The translations under genes and the position numbers were made by a program. Below are positions 7,920 through 17,288 of a stretch of DNA of 64,000 bases, piece by piece. Source of the stretch: Eubacterium sp. AB3007 (GTDB lineage: Bacteria > Bacillota > Clostridia > Peptostreptococcales > Anaerovoracaceae); contig NZ_JIAD01000001.1 of the NCBI RefSeq assembly GCF_000688015.1, positions 1,302,001 to 1,366,000 on the forward strand, in the 5' to 3' direction. Within the stretch, counting starts at the first letter, position 1, and every line of letters begins with the position of its first letter. The notes under the pieces were generated by a model that was not told the DNA's origin, did no database searches, and was given only the letters and a program-made list of their open reading frames with translations.

Positions 7920-10022
7920 CTACTCCTCCAGCTCCATCCACTCCTCGTAGACGTGCTCCAGTTCTTCCTTGGTGGCCTTCACTTCCTCATCCAGTTCATT
8001 CAGCCGCTTGGGGTCTGCCAGCACCTCAGGCTGGCACATCTCCTGCTGAAGATCCTCGATCTCCTCCTCCAGAGAGGCGATCTCCTCCTCAAGCTGCGCT
8101 TTCTTCCTTGCCAGACGCTTCTCTTCGGTCTGCTTTTTCTTTTTCAGCGCGCGCTCCTCCGCGGCGGACAAAGCCTTCCCGGTCTCGTCCGTCCCTGCCA
8201 GTCCGGCGGATGTCTGTGCCCGGCGGATGTCTGCCACCAGGGCCTCCTCTCCGGATGGTTTCCCGGCCGAAGCTGTGCTGCCATCATGGGGAGCAGGGGC
8301 GCCGGCAGCGGGCTTTGTGCCAGACAACTCAGCCGCGTAGCGCTTGGCCGAGGATATCTGGGCTTTCTTTTCCTCGTAGTAATCGTAGCCGCCCACATAC
8401 TCCGTGATCCCGCTTCGTTCCAACTCAAAGATCCTGGTGGCAACCCGGTTCAAGAAGTATCGGTCATGGGAGACGGCGATCACCGTGCCCGGATACTCGG
8501 CCAGAGCCTCCTCAAACACCTCCTTGGAATCGATATCCAGGTGGTTGGTGGGCTCGTCAAGCACCAGCACGTTGGCGCCGGACATCATGAGTTTCAAGAG
8601 AGCCAACCGAGCCTTCTCTCCGCCGGAGAGATCTCCTACCTGCAGGAACACCTGCTCTCCGGTGAACAGGAATCGACCCAAGATAGCACGGATCTCACTG
8701 TCCTTGTAGAGTCGGAAGGTGTCGTGGACCTCTTCCATGACGGTCTTGCTATTATCCAACATGGCCTGCCGCTGATCGTAGTAGCCGAACTCTAGGTTGT
8801 GGCCGTGGCGGATGAACCCGGTGTCGGCCCGAAGATCCCCCATCATCATTCGGAGCAGCGTGGTCTTCCCCACTCCGTTGGGACCTACGATACAGATGCG
8901 TTCCCCTCGCTTGATGTCGAAGTGTACCCCCGCAAACAGTTCCTTCCGACTCGCTCCAAACCCGAAGGATTTGGACAGGTCCTCTGCCAGGAGCACGTCG
9001 CTGCCGCTCTGGTAGTTCTGTTTGAACTGGATGCGAATCTTTCCCAGCTCCGCCTCCGGCTTGTCCAACCGGTCGATCTGGGCCAGTCGCTTCTCCCGGG
9101 ATGCCGCCCTCTTGGCCAGATGCTCCGTCCCACGCTCCTTGAAGCGGCGGATCATGTCCTCCTGCCGGCGGATCTCCTCTCTTTGCTTGTTGTAGGCGCG
9201 AAGGTCTGCTTCTCGCTGGGCTCGTTTTTTCTCAGCAAAGGCAGTGTAGTTGCCGTTATAGGTCTTCAGCCGGCGATGCTCCAGATCGAATATCCGCGTC
9301 GCCATCTGATCCAGAAAGTACCGATCGTGAGACACCATAACCAGGGTCCCTTTGTAGTTTTTCAGGAACTGTTCCAGCCACTTCAGCATACCGATGTCCA
9401 GATGGTTGGTAGGCTCATCCAGGAGCAGCATGTCCGGGTGCTCCATGAGCAGGCAGGCCAGGGCGAGCCGGGTGCGCTCCCCGCCGGACAATGTAGAGAT
9501 CTTCTTGTCATAGTACTCCGGCCCAAAGGCCATACTGGTGAGAATGCCGTTCATCTCGCTCTTGTAGGTGAAACCGCCCTCGTCCCGGTACCGGTCCTGC
9601 AGCACGCCCAGACGCTCCAGGGCACGGGTGTAGTCCGCCGATGCGGCCTTCTCTGACGGGCCCGCCGTTACGCCGGCCGTGCCCTCCGCCAGTGCGGCCA
9701 CCTCATCGGACAGCCTCCGGATCTCGTCCTCCATCTCATGGAAGTGTCCATAGATCCGCTCCACCTCTGAAGCCAGTGTGCTGTCCTCCCGGAAGTCATC
9801 CTTCTGACGAAGATACCCCACGGTCAGGTCTCTGGACACGAAAAACTCCCCGCCATCCGCCGTATCGTTTCCGGTGAGGATGTTCAGCAGGGTGGTCTTG
9901 CCGGCGCCATTGGCCCCTACGATCCCAATGCGATCCCCCTCGTTGATATGGAAGGAGACTCTGTCCAGGATCACATCTGTGCCGTAAGATTTGGTTAATT
10001 CTGTTGCTGATAATACGATCAT
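7920..10022 (-). CDS. ABC-F family ATPase (YdiF/Uup-like)
   Basis: A soluble tandem ABC protein of 700 residues without membrane segments; ABC-F proteins act on ribosomes in translation control or antibiotic protection. The first ABC domain has GANGAGKT (36-43) and signature LSGGERTRLAL; the second has GPNGVGKT (about 386) and LSGGEKARLALLKL. Between them lies the P-site tRNA interaction linker (ERGTEHLAKRAASREKRLAQ). An inserted Ala/Gly-rich loop sits in domain 1 (about residues 115-140). After about residue 535 there is a low-complexity stretch and a long charged coiled coil (KKKQTEEKRLARKKAQ), as in YdiF/Uup. Nothing in its context points to a resistance role. Confidence 0.92.
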   Translation of the reverse strand: MIVLSATELTKSYGTDVILDRVSFHINEGDRIGIVGANGAGKTTLLNILTGNDTADGGEFFVSRDLTVGYLRQKDDFREDSTLASEVERIYGHFHEMEDEIRRLSDEVAALAEGTAGVTAGPSEKAASADYTRALERLGVLQDRYRDEGGFTYKSEMNGILTSMAFGPEYYDKKISTLSGGERTRLALACLLMEHPDMLLLDEPTNHLDIGMLKWLEQFLKNYKGTLVMVSHDRYFLDQMATRIFDLEHRRLKTYNGNYTAFAEKKRAQREADLRAYNKQREEIRRQEDMIRRFKERGTEHLAKRAASREKRLAQIDRLDKPEAELGKIRIQFKQNYQSGSDVLLAEDLSKSFGFGASRKELFAGVHFDIKRGERICIVGPNGVGKTTLLRMMMGDLRADTGFIRHGHNLEFGYYDQRQAMLDNSKTVMEEVHDTFRLYKDSEIRAILGRFLFTGEQVFLQVGDLSGGEKARLALLKLMMSGANVLVLDEPTNHLDIDSKEVFEEALAEYPGTVIAVSHDRYFLNRVATRIFELERSGITEYVGGYDYYEEKKAQISSAKRYAAELSGTKPAAGAPAPHDGSTASAGKPSGEEALVADIRRAQTSAGLAGTDETGKALSAAEERALKKKKQTEEKRLARKKAQLEEEIASLEEEIEDLQQEMCQPEVLADPKRLNELDEEVKATKEELEHVYEEWMELEE

Positions 10023-10057
10023 AGTCTTTCTTTCAAATGGAAAGCGCCCGGGAGATT

Positions 10058-10114
10058 CCGGAGTCCAGAGGAGTGCAGGTCGGCTGGACTCCGGGGCCCC
10101 CGCGCAGCGGGGGC
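10058..10114. repeat. Two adjacent strong hairpins between tsaD and the ABC-F gene
   Basis: Inverted repeat one: CCGGAGTCCAG (10058-10068) with CTGGACTCCGG (10084-10094), 11 bp perfect. Inverted repeat two, directly abutting: GCCCCCGC (10097-10104) with GCGGGGGC (10107-10114). Neither is followed by a T run on the minus strand. They may terminate or pause tsaD transcription in a T-independent way. Confidence 0.6.
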
Positions 10115-10130
10115 GCCGGGCGCGCTTTAC

Positions 10131-11150
10131 TTACAATGGTAAATTCGCATAGGCGTCCAGATGGAGGTCATCGGCGCCTTCCTGTTGGTATTTGTAGTAT
10201 GCTGCGGAAGCGATCATTGCCCCGTTGTCGGTGCAGAGGATGGGCGCAGGCGTGTACAACGCGATGCCGCGCGAGAGGCAGGCTTCGTCCAGGGCGGTGC
10301 GGAGCGCGCTATTGGCGCCCACCCCGCCTGCCACCACTAGCCGGTCTGCTCCGGTGCGTTCAGCAGCCAGCATGGCTTTGTGCACCAGCACGTCGATGAT
10401 GGACTGCTGGAACCCGGCGCAGATGTCGGGAATGTTCAGCTCTCTGCCCGCCATTTTCTCCCGGTTGATGTAGTTCAGTGCCTGGGTCTTCAGGCCGCTG
10501 AAGCTGAAATCCAGGCTGCCCTCCTCCAGCATGACCCGCTTGAAGTGCACGGCCTCGGGATCTCCTTCCCGGGCGGTGCGATCCACCTTGGGTCCGCCGG
10601 GATAGCCCAGGCCGATGACGCGGGCGACTTTGTCGTACGCTTCCCCCACTGCATCGTCCCGGGTGCCGCCCAGCACTTCGCAGCGGTTGTAGTCGGTAAC
10701 CTGAACCAGATTGGTGTGCCCGCCGGACACGATCAGTGCCAGGAAGGGTGGTTCCAGGTCGGGATACTGCAGGTAGTTGGCGCTCACATGGCCGTGCATG
10801 TGGTTGACGCCCACCAGCGGGATCCCTGTGGCAAAGGAGAGCGCCTTGGCGGTAGCTACCCCGATGACCACGGCGCCGATGAGGCCCGGCCCGTTGGTGA
10901 CACCGATGAGGTCGACGTCCCGGAGGGACAGGTCGCCGGCCTCCGCCAGTGCCTGCTCCAGTACCTCGTTGATGTTCTCCAGGTGGTGCCGCGAAGCGAT
11001 CTCCGGCACCACGCCGCCAAATTTCGTATGTATATCGATCTGCGAAGAGATGACGTTGGACAGGATCTCCCGCCCGTCCGCCACCACGGCGATGGCCGTC
11101 TCGTCGCAGCTGGATTCTATGCCTAATGTAATGAACTTTCCGTCTTTCAT
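10131..11150 (-). CDS. tsaD: tRNA N6-adenosine threonylcarbamoyltransferase
   Basis: Transfers the threonylcarbamoyl group to A37 of ANN-decoding tRNAs (t6A), with TsaB and TsaE. The ATG at 11148-11150 after AAGGAC gives 339 residues, the family size. The metal-binding HxxxH is His117/His121 in VNHMHGHVSANYL; the N-terminus ITLGIESSCDETAIAVV and the C-terminal VVAGGVGANSALR are characteristic of the ASKHA fold. The longer open frame to 11312 is leader sequence rich in Pro codons. tsaD has its own promoter and hairpin-bearing leader, separate from the tsaE-tsaB-rimI operon upstream on the same strand. Confidence 0.97.
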   Translation of the reverse strand: MKDGKFITLGIESSCDETAIAVVADGREILSNVISSQIDIHTKFGGVVPEIASRHHLENINEVLEQALAEAGDLSLRDVDLIGVTNGPGLIGAVVIGVATAKALSFATGIPLVGVNHMHGHVSANYLQYPDLEPPFLALIVSGGHTNLVQVTDYNRCEVLGGTRDDAVGEAYDKVARVIGLGYPGGPKVDRTAREGDPEAVHFKRVMLEEGSLDFSFSGLKTQALNYINREKMAGRELNIPDICAGFQQSIIDVLVHKAMLAAERTGADRLVVAGGVGANSALRTALDEACLSRGIALYTPAPILCTDNGAMIASAAYYKYQQEGADDLHLDAYANLPL

Positions 11151-11262
11151 TGCTGTGTCCTTCTTCTGTTGTCGCCTGCTGTTGATCCGGAGGTCTGGAT
11201 GCGTCGGAATTGGTGCGTAGAGTTGGCAGATGGATATGGTATGTGGCGGTGGCGGGTATGGC

Positions 11263-11303
11263 TTATGGATATTTGCCGGAGTTTTTGGCGGAAATATCCA
11301 CAA
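11263..11303 (-). promoter_or_regulatory. Stem-loop in the tsaD leader
   Basis: Read on the minus strand, TTGTGGATATTT pairs with AAATATCCATAA (one G-T pair) around an inner GCC / GGC. It lies between the predicted promoter and the start codon, about 113 nt before the ATG. Function unknown. Confidence 0.4.
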
Positions 11304-11310
11304 CACTTTC

Positions 11311-11340
11311 AATATACACGATTATTCACTCTGCCGACAA
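11311..11340 (-). promoter_or_regulatory. Probable tsaD promoter
   Basis: Minus-strand TTGTCG and TATATT with an 18-bp spacer. It would give a leader of about 155 nt. rimI ends 66 bp upstream, so read-through from the upstream operon is also possible. Confidence 0.45.
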
Positions 11341-11406
11341 AGCAATCCTTTCCAGATAATAGAAATCCACTCCACTGCCCCGCAGCGCCTCCGCCGCCTT
11401 GGGCGG

Positions 11407-11880
11407 TTATGACTCCTCCTCGTGCACGCTGGGGTCACCCAAGCGCCACATGATCAGCGCGTCCTCCCCGTTCTCGTAATAATGCGGTCGCTCGCCGGTC
11501 TTCTGGAAGCCGAACTTCTCGTAGAGACTGATGGCTGCCTGGTTGCCGCGAGCCACTTCCAACGTGTGGCTCAGGACACCTTTGGCTTCTGTAACACGAA
11601 TCATGGTATGGATCAGGATCGTGGCGATATGCATGCGGTGGAACTCCGGCAGCACGGCCACATTGTTGATATGCCCTTCCTCCTGGATGATCCACACGTC
11701 GATATAGCCGGCGATCTTTCCATCGATCTCCGCACAAAGCAGCATCGCCAGAGGGTTCGAATCCAGATCATGGGCCAACGACTCTCTGCTCCAGGGAGTG
11801 TCGAAACAGGCCTTCTCGATTGTGACCAGCCCCTCCAGATCCCCGATATTCGCTTTTCTGATGATCAGTTCTCCTGCCAT
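11407..11880 (-). CDS. rimI: Ribosomal-protein-alanine N-acetyltransferase (GNAT family)
   Basis: 157 residues with the GNAT fold: IRKANIGDLEGLVTIEKACF at the start, central strand EGHINNVAVLPEFHRMHIAT with the acetyl-CoA-binding turn, and ARGNQAAISLYEKFGFQKTG near the end, matching RimI proteins. The classic acetyl-CoA loop Q/RxxGxG/A is altered here to FHRMHIAT, less Gly-rich than usual. It follows tsaB by 15 bp; the tsaE-tsaB-rimI order is common in Firmicutes. The substrate is usually the N-terminal Ala of a ribosomal protein, but the family acts on several proteins. Confidence 0.9.
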   Translation of the reverse strand: MAGELIIRKANIGDLEGLVTIEKACFDTPWSRESLAHDLDSNPLAMLLCAEIDGKIAGYIDVWIIQEEGHINNVAVLPEFHRMHIATILIHTMIRVTEAKGVLSHTLEVARGNQAAISLYEKFGFQKTGERPHYYENGEDALIMWRLGDPSVHEEES

Positions 11881-11895
11881 ATCCCCTCCTGCACT

Positions 11896-12702
11896 CTATC
11901 TGCTGCGGAATTTCGCCATCTTAGCGGCCCGGAGTTTTGCCAGGGTGCCGTCCTTCAGCTTCTGTTCCGCTTCTGTCTCCCGCATGTAACGGGGAAGAAG
12001 TTCCCTGAAGGTGGTGGTGCCGGGCTCGAGTTCCCCAGGCGCGGCGGCTGCCTCCGCCGCGTGCAGCACCTCTGCGATCGCTGCACGCACCGTCAATGCC
12101 GCCGATGGATATCGTTCCGTCTCCGGGGCCAGCGTCATGCCTTCCAGCTGCTCCCGGTAGGCGTCTACGCCATCCCCATAGAAGACCACACCCGGAAGAT
12201 CCGCTGTCTTCTCCAGTACATCGGTAAGCATATACGGACCTGGCGGCAACACGTCCACCACCACCGGAACTTTGACGACTGCATCGTACTCCAGCGTTCT
12301 CTCCTGCTCCTCATACCGATACACCGCCCCGTACACCTGACCGCGGCGGGCGTTGAAGATCACCGCCAACGGATGCCTTGTCCGCATGGCCACCTGCCGA
12401 AACTGGTCCAGCGCGCCGACAGGTACGCAGGGCACGCCCAGAGCCTGTGCAATGGCTCTGGCACTGGTGACTCCGATGCGGATCCCTGTGTAGGACCCAG
12501 GCCCCACCGAGCAGGCCACCAGCTGGATGTCCGATGGGACCGCTCCTGCCTCCTCCAGCAGATCAGAGGCCATCGCCATAAGATTCCGCAGATGTCCCAT
12601 GGGTTCTTCTGTGGTTTTCTGAGCGATCGGACGATCATCGTCCAGATCGTATAGCGCCACCGACCCCACCGGGCCGGTCGTCTCTATCCCTAAAATGTAC
12701 AT
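11896..12702 (-). CDS. tsaB: tRNA threonylcarbamoyladenosine biosynthesis protein TsaB
   Basis: Partner of TsaD in t6A synthesis, an ASKHA-fold protein without its own transferase activity. The ATG at 12700-12702 gives 268 residues starting MYILGIETTGPVGSVALYD. The conserved SVGPGSYTGIRIGVTSARAI segment is about residues 68-87. The C-terminal extension of about 40 residues after the core is charged (YMRETEAEQKLKDGTLAKLR). The start overlaps the end of tsaE by 13 bp, indicating translational coupling. Confidence 0.95.
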   Translation of the reverse strand: MYILGIETTGPVGSVALYDLDDDRPIAQKTTEEPMGHLRNLMAMASDLLEEAGAVPSDIQLVACSVGPGSYTGIRIGVTSARAIAQALGVPCVPVGALDQFRQVAMRTRHPLAVIFNARRGQVYGAVYRYEEQERTLEYDAVVKVPVVVDVLPPGPYMLTDVLEKTADLPGVVFYGDGVDAYREQLEGMTLAPETERYPSAALTVRAAIAEVLHAAEAAAAPGELEPGTTTFRELLPRYMRETEAEQKLKDGTLAKLRAAKMAKFRSR

Positions 12703-13109
12703 TGGTATATCCGTTCTCCTTCTGCCTCTCCGTAGTCGATGAAGATGCACTTGGTCTCGTCTGGCAGGATCTCCGCGATCCGGTCAGCCCATTCGATAAC
12801 ACAGATGCCCCCAGCATCGAAATACTCGTCCGCACCGGTCTCCATCAGTTCCTGCCCGTCCGACAGCCGGTACACATCAAAATGAAACAGCGGCAGCCGC
12901 CCCGTGCGGTATTCCTTCACCAGGGTGAAGGTAGGGCTGGTCACCGGCTCTGTAATGCCCAGACCGCTGGCGATGGCCCGGGTCAGGGTCGTCTTCCCGG
13001 TTCCCAGGTCCCCGATCAGCGCCAGAATATCGCCGGGCTGAAGGCTTTGTGCAAGAGATCGGCCAAAGTTCACCGCCTCTGACTCATCGCGAATCATCAC
13101 CCTACGCAT
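12690..13109 (-). CDS. tsaE: tRNA threonylcarbamoyladenosine biosynthesis ATPase TsaE
   Basis: Small ATPase that cycles the TsaB-TsaD complex. 139 residues, with Walker A GDLGTGKT (residues 33-40), GLGITEPVTSPTFTLVKEY, and the conserved HFDVYRL and CVIEWADRI motifs. Its ATG abuts the TAG of ribU with no base between (TAGATG on the minus strand), and its 3' end overlaps tsaB, so the three genes are very tightly packed. Confidence 0.96.
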   Translation of the reverse strand: MRRVMIRDESEAVNFGRSLAQSLQPGDILALIGDLGTGKTTLTRAIASGLGITEPVTSPTFTLVKEYRTGRLPLFHFDVYRLSDGQELMETGADEYFDAGGICVIEWADRIAEILPDETKCIFIDYGEAEGERIYQCTF

Positions 13110-13673
13110 CTAGTGGCTCCCTGGCGTACCCTGCGCCTTGTGGATCAACTTGGAAATGCGCTTGTAGATGAAGAAGGTGATGATGGAGTTGATGCCTGCC
13201 TTGCTCAGGTTGAAGGGCAGGATCGCAGGCAGGATCATGGCTGCTACGGCTTCCTTCTGCATGCCGTAGAACAACGGATCCATGATGTAGTTGGCGATAC
13301 ACATGACCACCGCCATGGTCACGGTTCCTGCCGCCAGAGCGATAACGGCGCCTTTCTTGGTCTTGTTGAGGCGATAGATGTTCCCCGCCACGATCACAAA
13401 GGAGCCGGTGGCGAACATGTGCATGACGAAACCTATCCAGTTATCCTGTCCCAGGATGAACGCCTGAACAAAGGATGCAAGCGCGGTCACGATGATACCC
13501 GCCAGAGGCCCAAAGCTGAATGTAGCGATCAGGATCGGAATGTCCGCCAGATCGTACTTGAAAGCCGGGAACAGCGGGTACGGCAAGGTGAGAAACACCA
13601 GTACACAGGAAATAGCTGTCAGCATGGCCAGAGTGGTCATCTTCACTCTGGTCTGTTTGGAATCGTTATTCAT
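13110..13673 (-). CDS. ribU: ECF transporter S component, riboflavin type
   Basis: Substrate-binding membrane subunit of an energy-coupling-factor vitamin transporter; the shared ATPase and T subunits are encoded elsewhere. About 187 residues with five to six hydrophobic helices. YDLADIPILIATFSFGPLAG and the following ALASFVQAFIL match RibU-type S components; the substrate is therefore inferred as riboflavin. The start ATG at 13671-13673 follows GGAGG at good spacing and overlaps the last 8 bp of pepV. No FMN riboswitch was seen, as expected for a gene internal to an operon. Confidence 0.87.
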   Translation of the reverse strand: MNNDSKQTRVKMTTLAMLTAISCVLVFLTLPYPLFPAFKYDLADIPILIATFSFGPLAGIIVTALASFVQAFILGQDNWIGFVMHMFATGSFVIVAGNIYRLNKTKKGAVIALAAGTVTMAVVMCIANYIMDPLFYGMQKEAVAAMILPAILPFNLSKAGINSIITFFIYKRISKLIHKAQGTPGSH

Positions 13674-15180
13674 TCTCTTCCTCCTCACAAGTGGCCACAG
13701 TAGCCGCCTCTAAATTCGCATCTATATCTGCCGGAATCGCCATCTGGTCCAGCCTCTGGATGGCCTCCGCATAGATCTCTATCAACTGGTAAAACCGCCG
13801 GACCTGGATCTTCTCATCCTTCTGGTGCATCACGTCCGGATCGCCTGGGAACAGACCCCCAAACGCCACCACGTTCCGGCAGCACTTGGCATAGGTCTCG
13901 CCGCCGATTACCAGCGGCCGGGCCTCCTCGTCTCCTGTCATATCCCGGTAAACCTCCAGCAGCGTTTTCACCAGAGGATGATCATCGGGATAATAATGCG
14001 GGGGGATCTCCCGGAGCTTGACGATCCCCAGATCGTACTCATCCAGCACCGGGGTCATGCCCGCGTAGATCGCCTCCACCGAGGAACTCACCGGGACGCG
14101 GATGTTCACGTTCAGGGTGATGGAGTCCCCATCGTAGCTCACCATCCCGGTATTCCAGATGGTCTTTCCTGACAGGTCATCCTCGATCATACAACCCATG
14201 CCGCTCCCATCCAGCGCGTAGCCGATATGACGGTTGTAGAACTGGATGAAATCGTTCAGGTCCTCGTTCACAAAGTTCAGGCGGCCCAGGAAATCAAACA
14301 TCACTGAGATTGCGTTCAGCCCCGCCCAGGGCGTCGCTCCGTGGCAGCCCTTGCCATCCGCCAGCAGCTCCAGGGACTTGCCCACGCCTCTGCAACGGAT
14401 CTTGTGGCCCGTCTCCTGTCCGAAGTCAGCCGCCTTCTGGCGGATCACCTCGTAGGCGGCCTTGTCGGCCTTCACCACTGCCCGGGCACGGTCAGGGACC
14501 ATGGTGGGGGAATTTCCGCCGGACAACCTGGTCAGTGCCAGCCCCTTGGTGGGTCCCCGGGAAAGCTTTCGCGCCAGTTCGCAGACGATCATGCCCATCT
14601 CTCCGCTGTCTACCGGGAAATCGCCATCTGGTGTAAACCCAATGTCCGGCGGACCTTCCTGCTCCAGGTAGTGGCGCATGCCGGTCATGCCGGTCTCTTC
14701 GTCCAATCCCAGGATCAGGCGAATCCTCCGGCGAGGTTCATACCCTGCATCCTTCAGTGCCTTCATGGCATAAAACGCTGCCAGCAGAGGCCCCTTGTCA
14801 TCTGTGGTCCCTCTCCCCTGCAGGAAGGCCCCCTCAGGCCCATCGCCTCCCGTCTCTTCTCCCCCGTAGGGATCAAAGCTCCAGCCGTCCTGTGCCGGTA
14901 CCACGTCCAGGTGCCCCAGAATCCCCACGGTCTCCGCCGCAGGTCCTGCGGTCCACTGGATGTGACCGCCATAGCCATCCACGTTCTGCACACTGAACCC
15001 GTACTCCTCCCCCTTAGAAAGCATGTACGCAAAAGCATCCTGCACGCCCTGTCCGAATGGATAAATCTCTCCGGACGAGGTATGTACAGGATCCCCCGCA
15101 TCACTTTGGATTCTGACGAGTTCTTTCAGTGCGTCCAGTGCATGGCCCTTATTCTGTTCGATCCAGTATGTCAGGTCCAT
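13666..15180 (-). CDS. pepV: M20 family dipeptidase PepV
   Basis: Zinc dipeptidase of the PepV branch (504 residues; family about 470). Metal and catalytic motifs are GHLDVVPAQDGW (His90, Asp92), RGTTDDKGP (Asp127/128) and DEETG (Glu161/162), and PEYHYPDD-like HYYPDDHP near the end. A large lid domain sits between, as in PepV. It probably degrades imported dipeptides in the cytoplasm, since there is no signal peptide. It lies between nfu and ribU in a six-gene run with overlaps or short gaps. Confidence 0.92.
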   Translation of the reverse strand: MDLTYWIEQNKGHALDALKELVRIQSDAGDPVHTSSGEIYPFGQGVQDAFAYMLSKGEEYGFSVQNVDGYGGHIQWTAGPAAETVGILGHLDVVPAQDGWSFDPYGGEETGGDGPEGAFLQGRGTTDDKGPLLAAFYAMKALKDAGYEPRRRIRLILGLDEETGMTGMRHYLEQEGPPDIGFTPDGDFPVDSGEMGMIVCELARKLSRGPTKGLALTRLSGGNSPTMVPDRARAVVKADKAAYEVIRQKAADFGQETGHKIRCRGVGKSLELLADGKGCHGATPWAGLNAISVMFDFLGRLNFVNEDLNDFIQFYNRHIGYALDGSGMGCMIEDDLSGKTIWNTGMVSYDGDSITLNVNIRVPVSSSVEAIYAGMTPVLDEYDLGIVKLREIPPHYYPDDHPLVKTLLEVYRDMTGDEEARPLVIGGETYAKCCRNVVAFGGLFPGDPDVMHQKDEKIQVRRFYQLIEIYAEAIQRLDQMAIPADIDANLEAATVATCEEEENE

Positions 15181-15195
15181 TGACGCTCCTTCTGA

Positions 15196-15420
15196 TCAGT
15201 CGACTGCTTCTACACCCTTGATCTCAGGAACAGCCTGTCCCAGGATCTGCTCCACGATTCCCTTCAGAGTCATTCTGGCCCCCGGGCATCCTGCGCAGTG
15301 TCCCATCAGTCTTACCTTGGCGATATTGTCCTCGGTGACCTCGACCAGCTCAATGCTGCCGCCGTCCCTTGCCAGGATCTGCTTGACATCTTCTAATGCT
15401 GCGTTGATTCTCTCTTCCAT
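15196..15420 (-). CDS. nfu: NifU-like C-terminal (Nfu) iron-sulfur scaffold protein
   Basis: 74 residues equal to the Nfu domain alone, with the cluster-binding CxxC at Cys42/Cys45 (GHCAGCPGARMTLKGIVEQI). Nfu dimers hold a [4Fe-4S] cluster and pass it to client enzymes. It is the first gene of the nfu-pepV-ribU-tsaE-tsaB-rimI run; pepV starts 15 bp downstream. The upstream 100 bp contain TATATA-type AT-rich boxes but no promoter I could pin down. Confidence 0.93.
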   Translation of the reverse strand: MEERINAALEDVKQILARDGGSIELVEVTEDNIAKVRLMGHCAGCPGARMTLKGIVEQILGQAVPEIKGVEAVD

Positions 15421-15522
15421 AATTTCTGTAGTTTCCTTTCTGTTTCTATTCCAGGCAGCCCGGTCACCCGCGCCGCCTCGTTATCACTTACATATATACA
15501 CAAAGCCCGCCATCTTGAAACA

Positions 15523-17184
15523 TCAGATCACAGGAATCACTTCCTTGGTTCTGTAGATCGCGTCCTTGCTGGTGCCGTGCACGTTGTTGATCAGGACCAC
15601 CAGATGTTTGTCCACAAAGGTGGCACTCTCGATCTCACCGATCGGCACGCTGTAGGTCCCCAGGTATCCACCATCGGACACTCGGTAGAGGTCCACGTAA
15701 CTGTCCGAGCCTCCGTTCCAGGAAGTACATAGCGCTACTCCATTGGCACCGCCGGTATCCTGGGTGTGCTTCCGCCGGATCACCTTGCGGATGGTCCGCT
15801 CCATGTTGAAGTTACCGTCGGTCACAAACACCGACGCGCCTCCCGACAGGTAGAACTTGTCGTTGGAGGTGTCATAACTGATTCCGGAGGCCATCTTGGG
15901 AAGTTTGAACGTCCCCGTCCCCGAGAAATCATCAAAACTGAATGTCTTGCAGTCTCTGGACTTGATTTGCAGATGACGTTTCAGGGTGTAGACCTTCCCC
16001 GTCACCGGGTTGTAGGTGCTGCCATTGGCATGCCCCATCTTCACATACTCCGCCCTAAGCCGTTCGCCCTCGTCGGAATACTCCACCAACGCGTTTTTGT
16101 TGCCGGACTTGTTGGTGAAGGCCAGCAGATAGCCGCTCCCAGTGTAAGAGAAGGACTGCGGACAAGTCGTCCCCGGTTCGCCCTGCACCTGTACGACCTC
16201 CTCCAACTTGTCGTCGGTCAGCTCGTCCAGAATATGCAGGGACTCATACGCCTCGGCGTCATGGGATCCGGACTTGATGTCCAACGGTTCCGACTCGTCG
16301 CTGGTCACGTCCTTGCCCAGAAGTTTCGCCTTGGCCTGTACCACATAGGTCTCATCGTTCTTCTGGATCTCGACACTGAGTGGATCACCGTGCCGGACTT
16401 CCTTGACTTCTTTCATAGTCCCCGTCCAGGGATCGTACTTGCTCACCACATACTTGGAAGCATAGGGCACCGCATCCCAGTTCACACTGGTGTGGACATC
16501 AGAGGATTTCTTCTCCTCGCCCAATTTCAGTTTGGGTGTCTTCAGCTTGGTGGGGTAGACGTTCACCACCGCCACTTCCTTCGCCTCATTGTAGAGGCTG
16601 TCCTCTGCCGCCGTGACCGTGATCTTCGCCGTGCCGCTCTTACCGTATTTAATCTTTCCGTCTCGTGTGACGGTAGCTACCTTCTCATCGCTGGATCGGA
16701 AACGCAGCCGTGTCTTGGATTCTCCGGACAAAGCCGTGTGCTTCTTCTCAAAACCTTCCACCAGATAATGGTCCAGATAGATATTCTGGTCGGCCTTCTG
16801 TGTGTCGATCTCCCTGGTCTCACGACCCAGGACACCTCCCTTCAGGCGAGAGGTCACTGCCACCTTATAGGGCTTCTCCACCTCTGTCAGATCCATGGAA
16901 AACCGGGGTTCCTCCGTGTTTTCCTCACAGACCACCTCGTCATCTCTGGACACCACCACATGATATTTTCCCACATGGTTGTCCTCCCAGCTTGCGGACA
17001 ACACAAGTCCCTCCTGTTCCACCTTCAGATCGTCGATCAGGTAGTAATCTGTGAACACGACGAACAGGATCGGCAGGATGGCCAGGACCACCAGATCCGC
17101 CAGGATAAGTCTCCGCAAAAGACTCTGATGGGCCTGCAGAGATCCTCTTCTCATATGCAATTGTGAGAGGCGAAGTCTCTTCAT
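15523..17184 (-). CDS. Membrane-anchored extracellular protein with Ig-like and propeller-like regions
   Basis: 553 residues from the ATG at 17182-17184 (GGAAGGGACGGAAG before it). One N-terminal membrane helix (about residues 26-46, LILADLVVLAILPILFVVFT) anchors a large outside portion. Residues about 150-215 resemble a Big_2 Ig-like domain (SSDEKVATVTRDGKIKYGKS). An FN3-like stretch follows (VNWDAVPYASKYVVSKYDPW). The C-terminal 230 residues contain repeated aromatic/Gly strands (YNPVTGKVYTLK, ISYDTSNDKFYLSGG, GANGVALCTSW) like a beta-propeller. I do not recognise a specific family; a surface-sensing or binding role is a guess. It is monocistronic by spacing. Confidence 0.72.
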   Translation of the reverse strand: MKRLRLSQLHMRRGSLQAHQSLLRRLILADLVVLAILPILFVVFTDYYLIDDLKVEQEGLVLSASWEDNHVGKYHVVVSRDDEVVCEENTEEPRFSMDLTEVEKPYKVAVTSRLKGGVLGRETREIDTQKADQNIYLDHYLVEGFEKKHTALSGESKTRLRFRSSDEKVATVTRDGKIKYGKSGTAKITVTAAEDSLYNEAKEVAVVNVYPTKLKTPKLKLGEEKKSSDVHTSVNWDAVPYASKYVVSKYDPWTGTMKEVKEVRHGDPLSVEIQKNDETYVVQAKAKLLGKDVTSDESEPLDIKSGSHDAEAYESLHILDELTDDKLEEVVQVQGEPGTTCPQSFSYTGSGYLLAFTNKSGNKNALVEYSDEGERLRAEYVKMGHANGSTYNPVTGKVYTLKRHLQIKSRDCKTFSFDDFSGTGTFKLPKMASGISYDTSNDKFYLSGGASVFVTDGNFNMERTIRKVIRRKHTQDTGGANGVALCTSWNGGSDSYVDLYRVSDGGYLGTYSVPIGEIESATFVDKHLVVLINNVHGTSKDAIYRTKEVIPVI

Positions 17185-17288
17185 CTTCCGTCCCTTCCAA
17201 CACATAAACCTACAGAATTATTATACCATCCAACCTTCCCCTTGGGCAAGCATTTACACAAAAACCTCACAAAAGTTATTTCCCCATC

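Noticed and set aside
13674..15522. FMN riboswitch for ribU
   Set aside because: ribU starts inside pepV, and no RFN-type conserved sequence is seen upstream of nfu or pepV.
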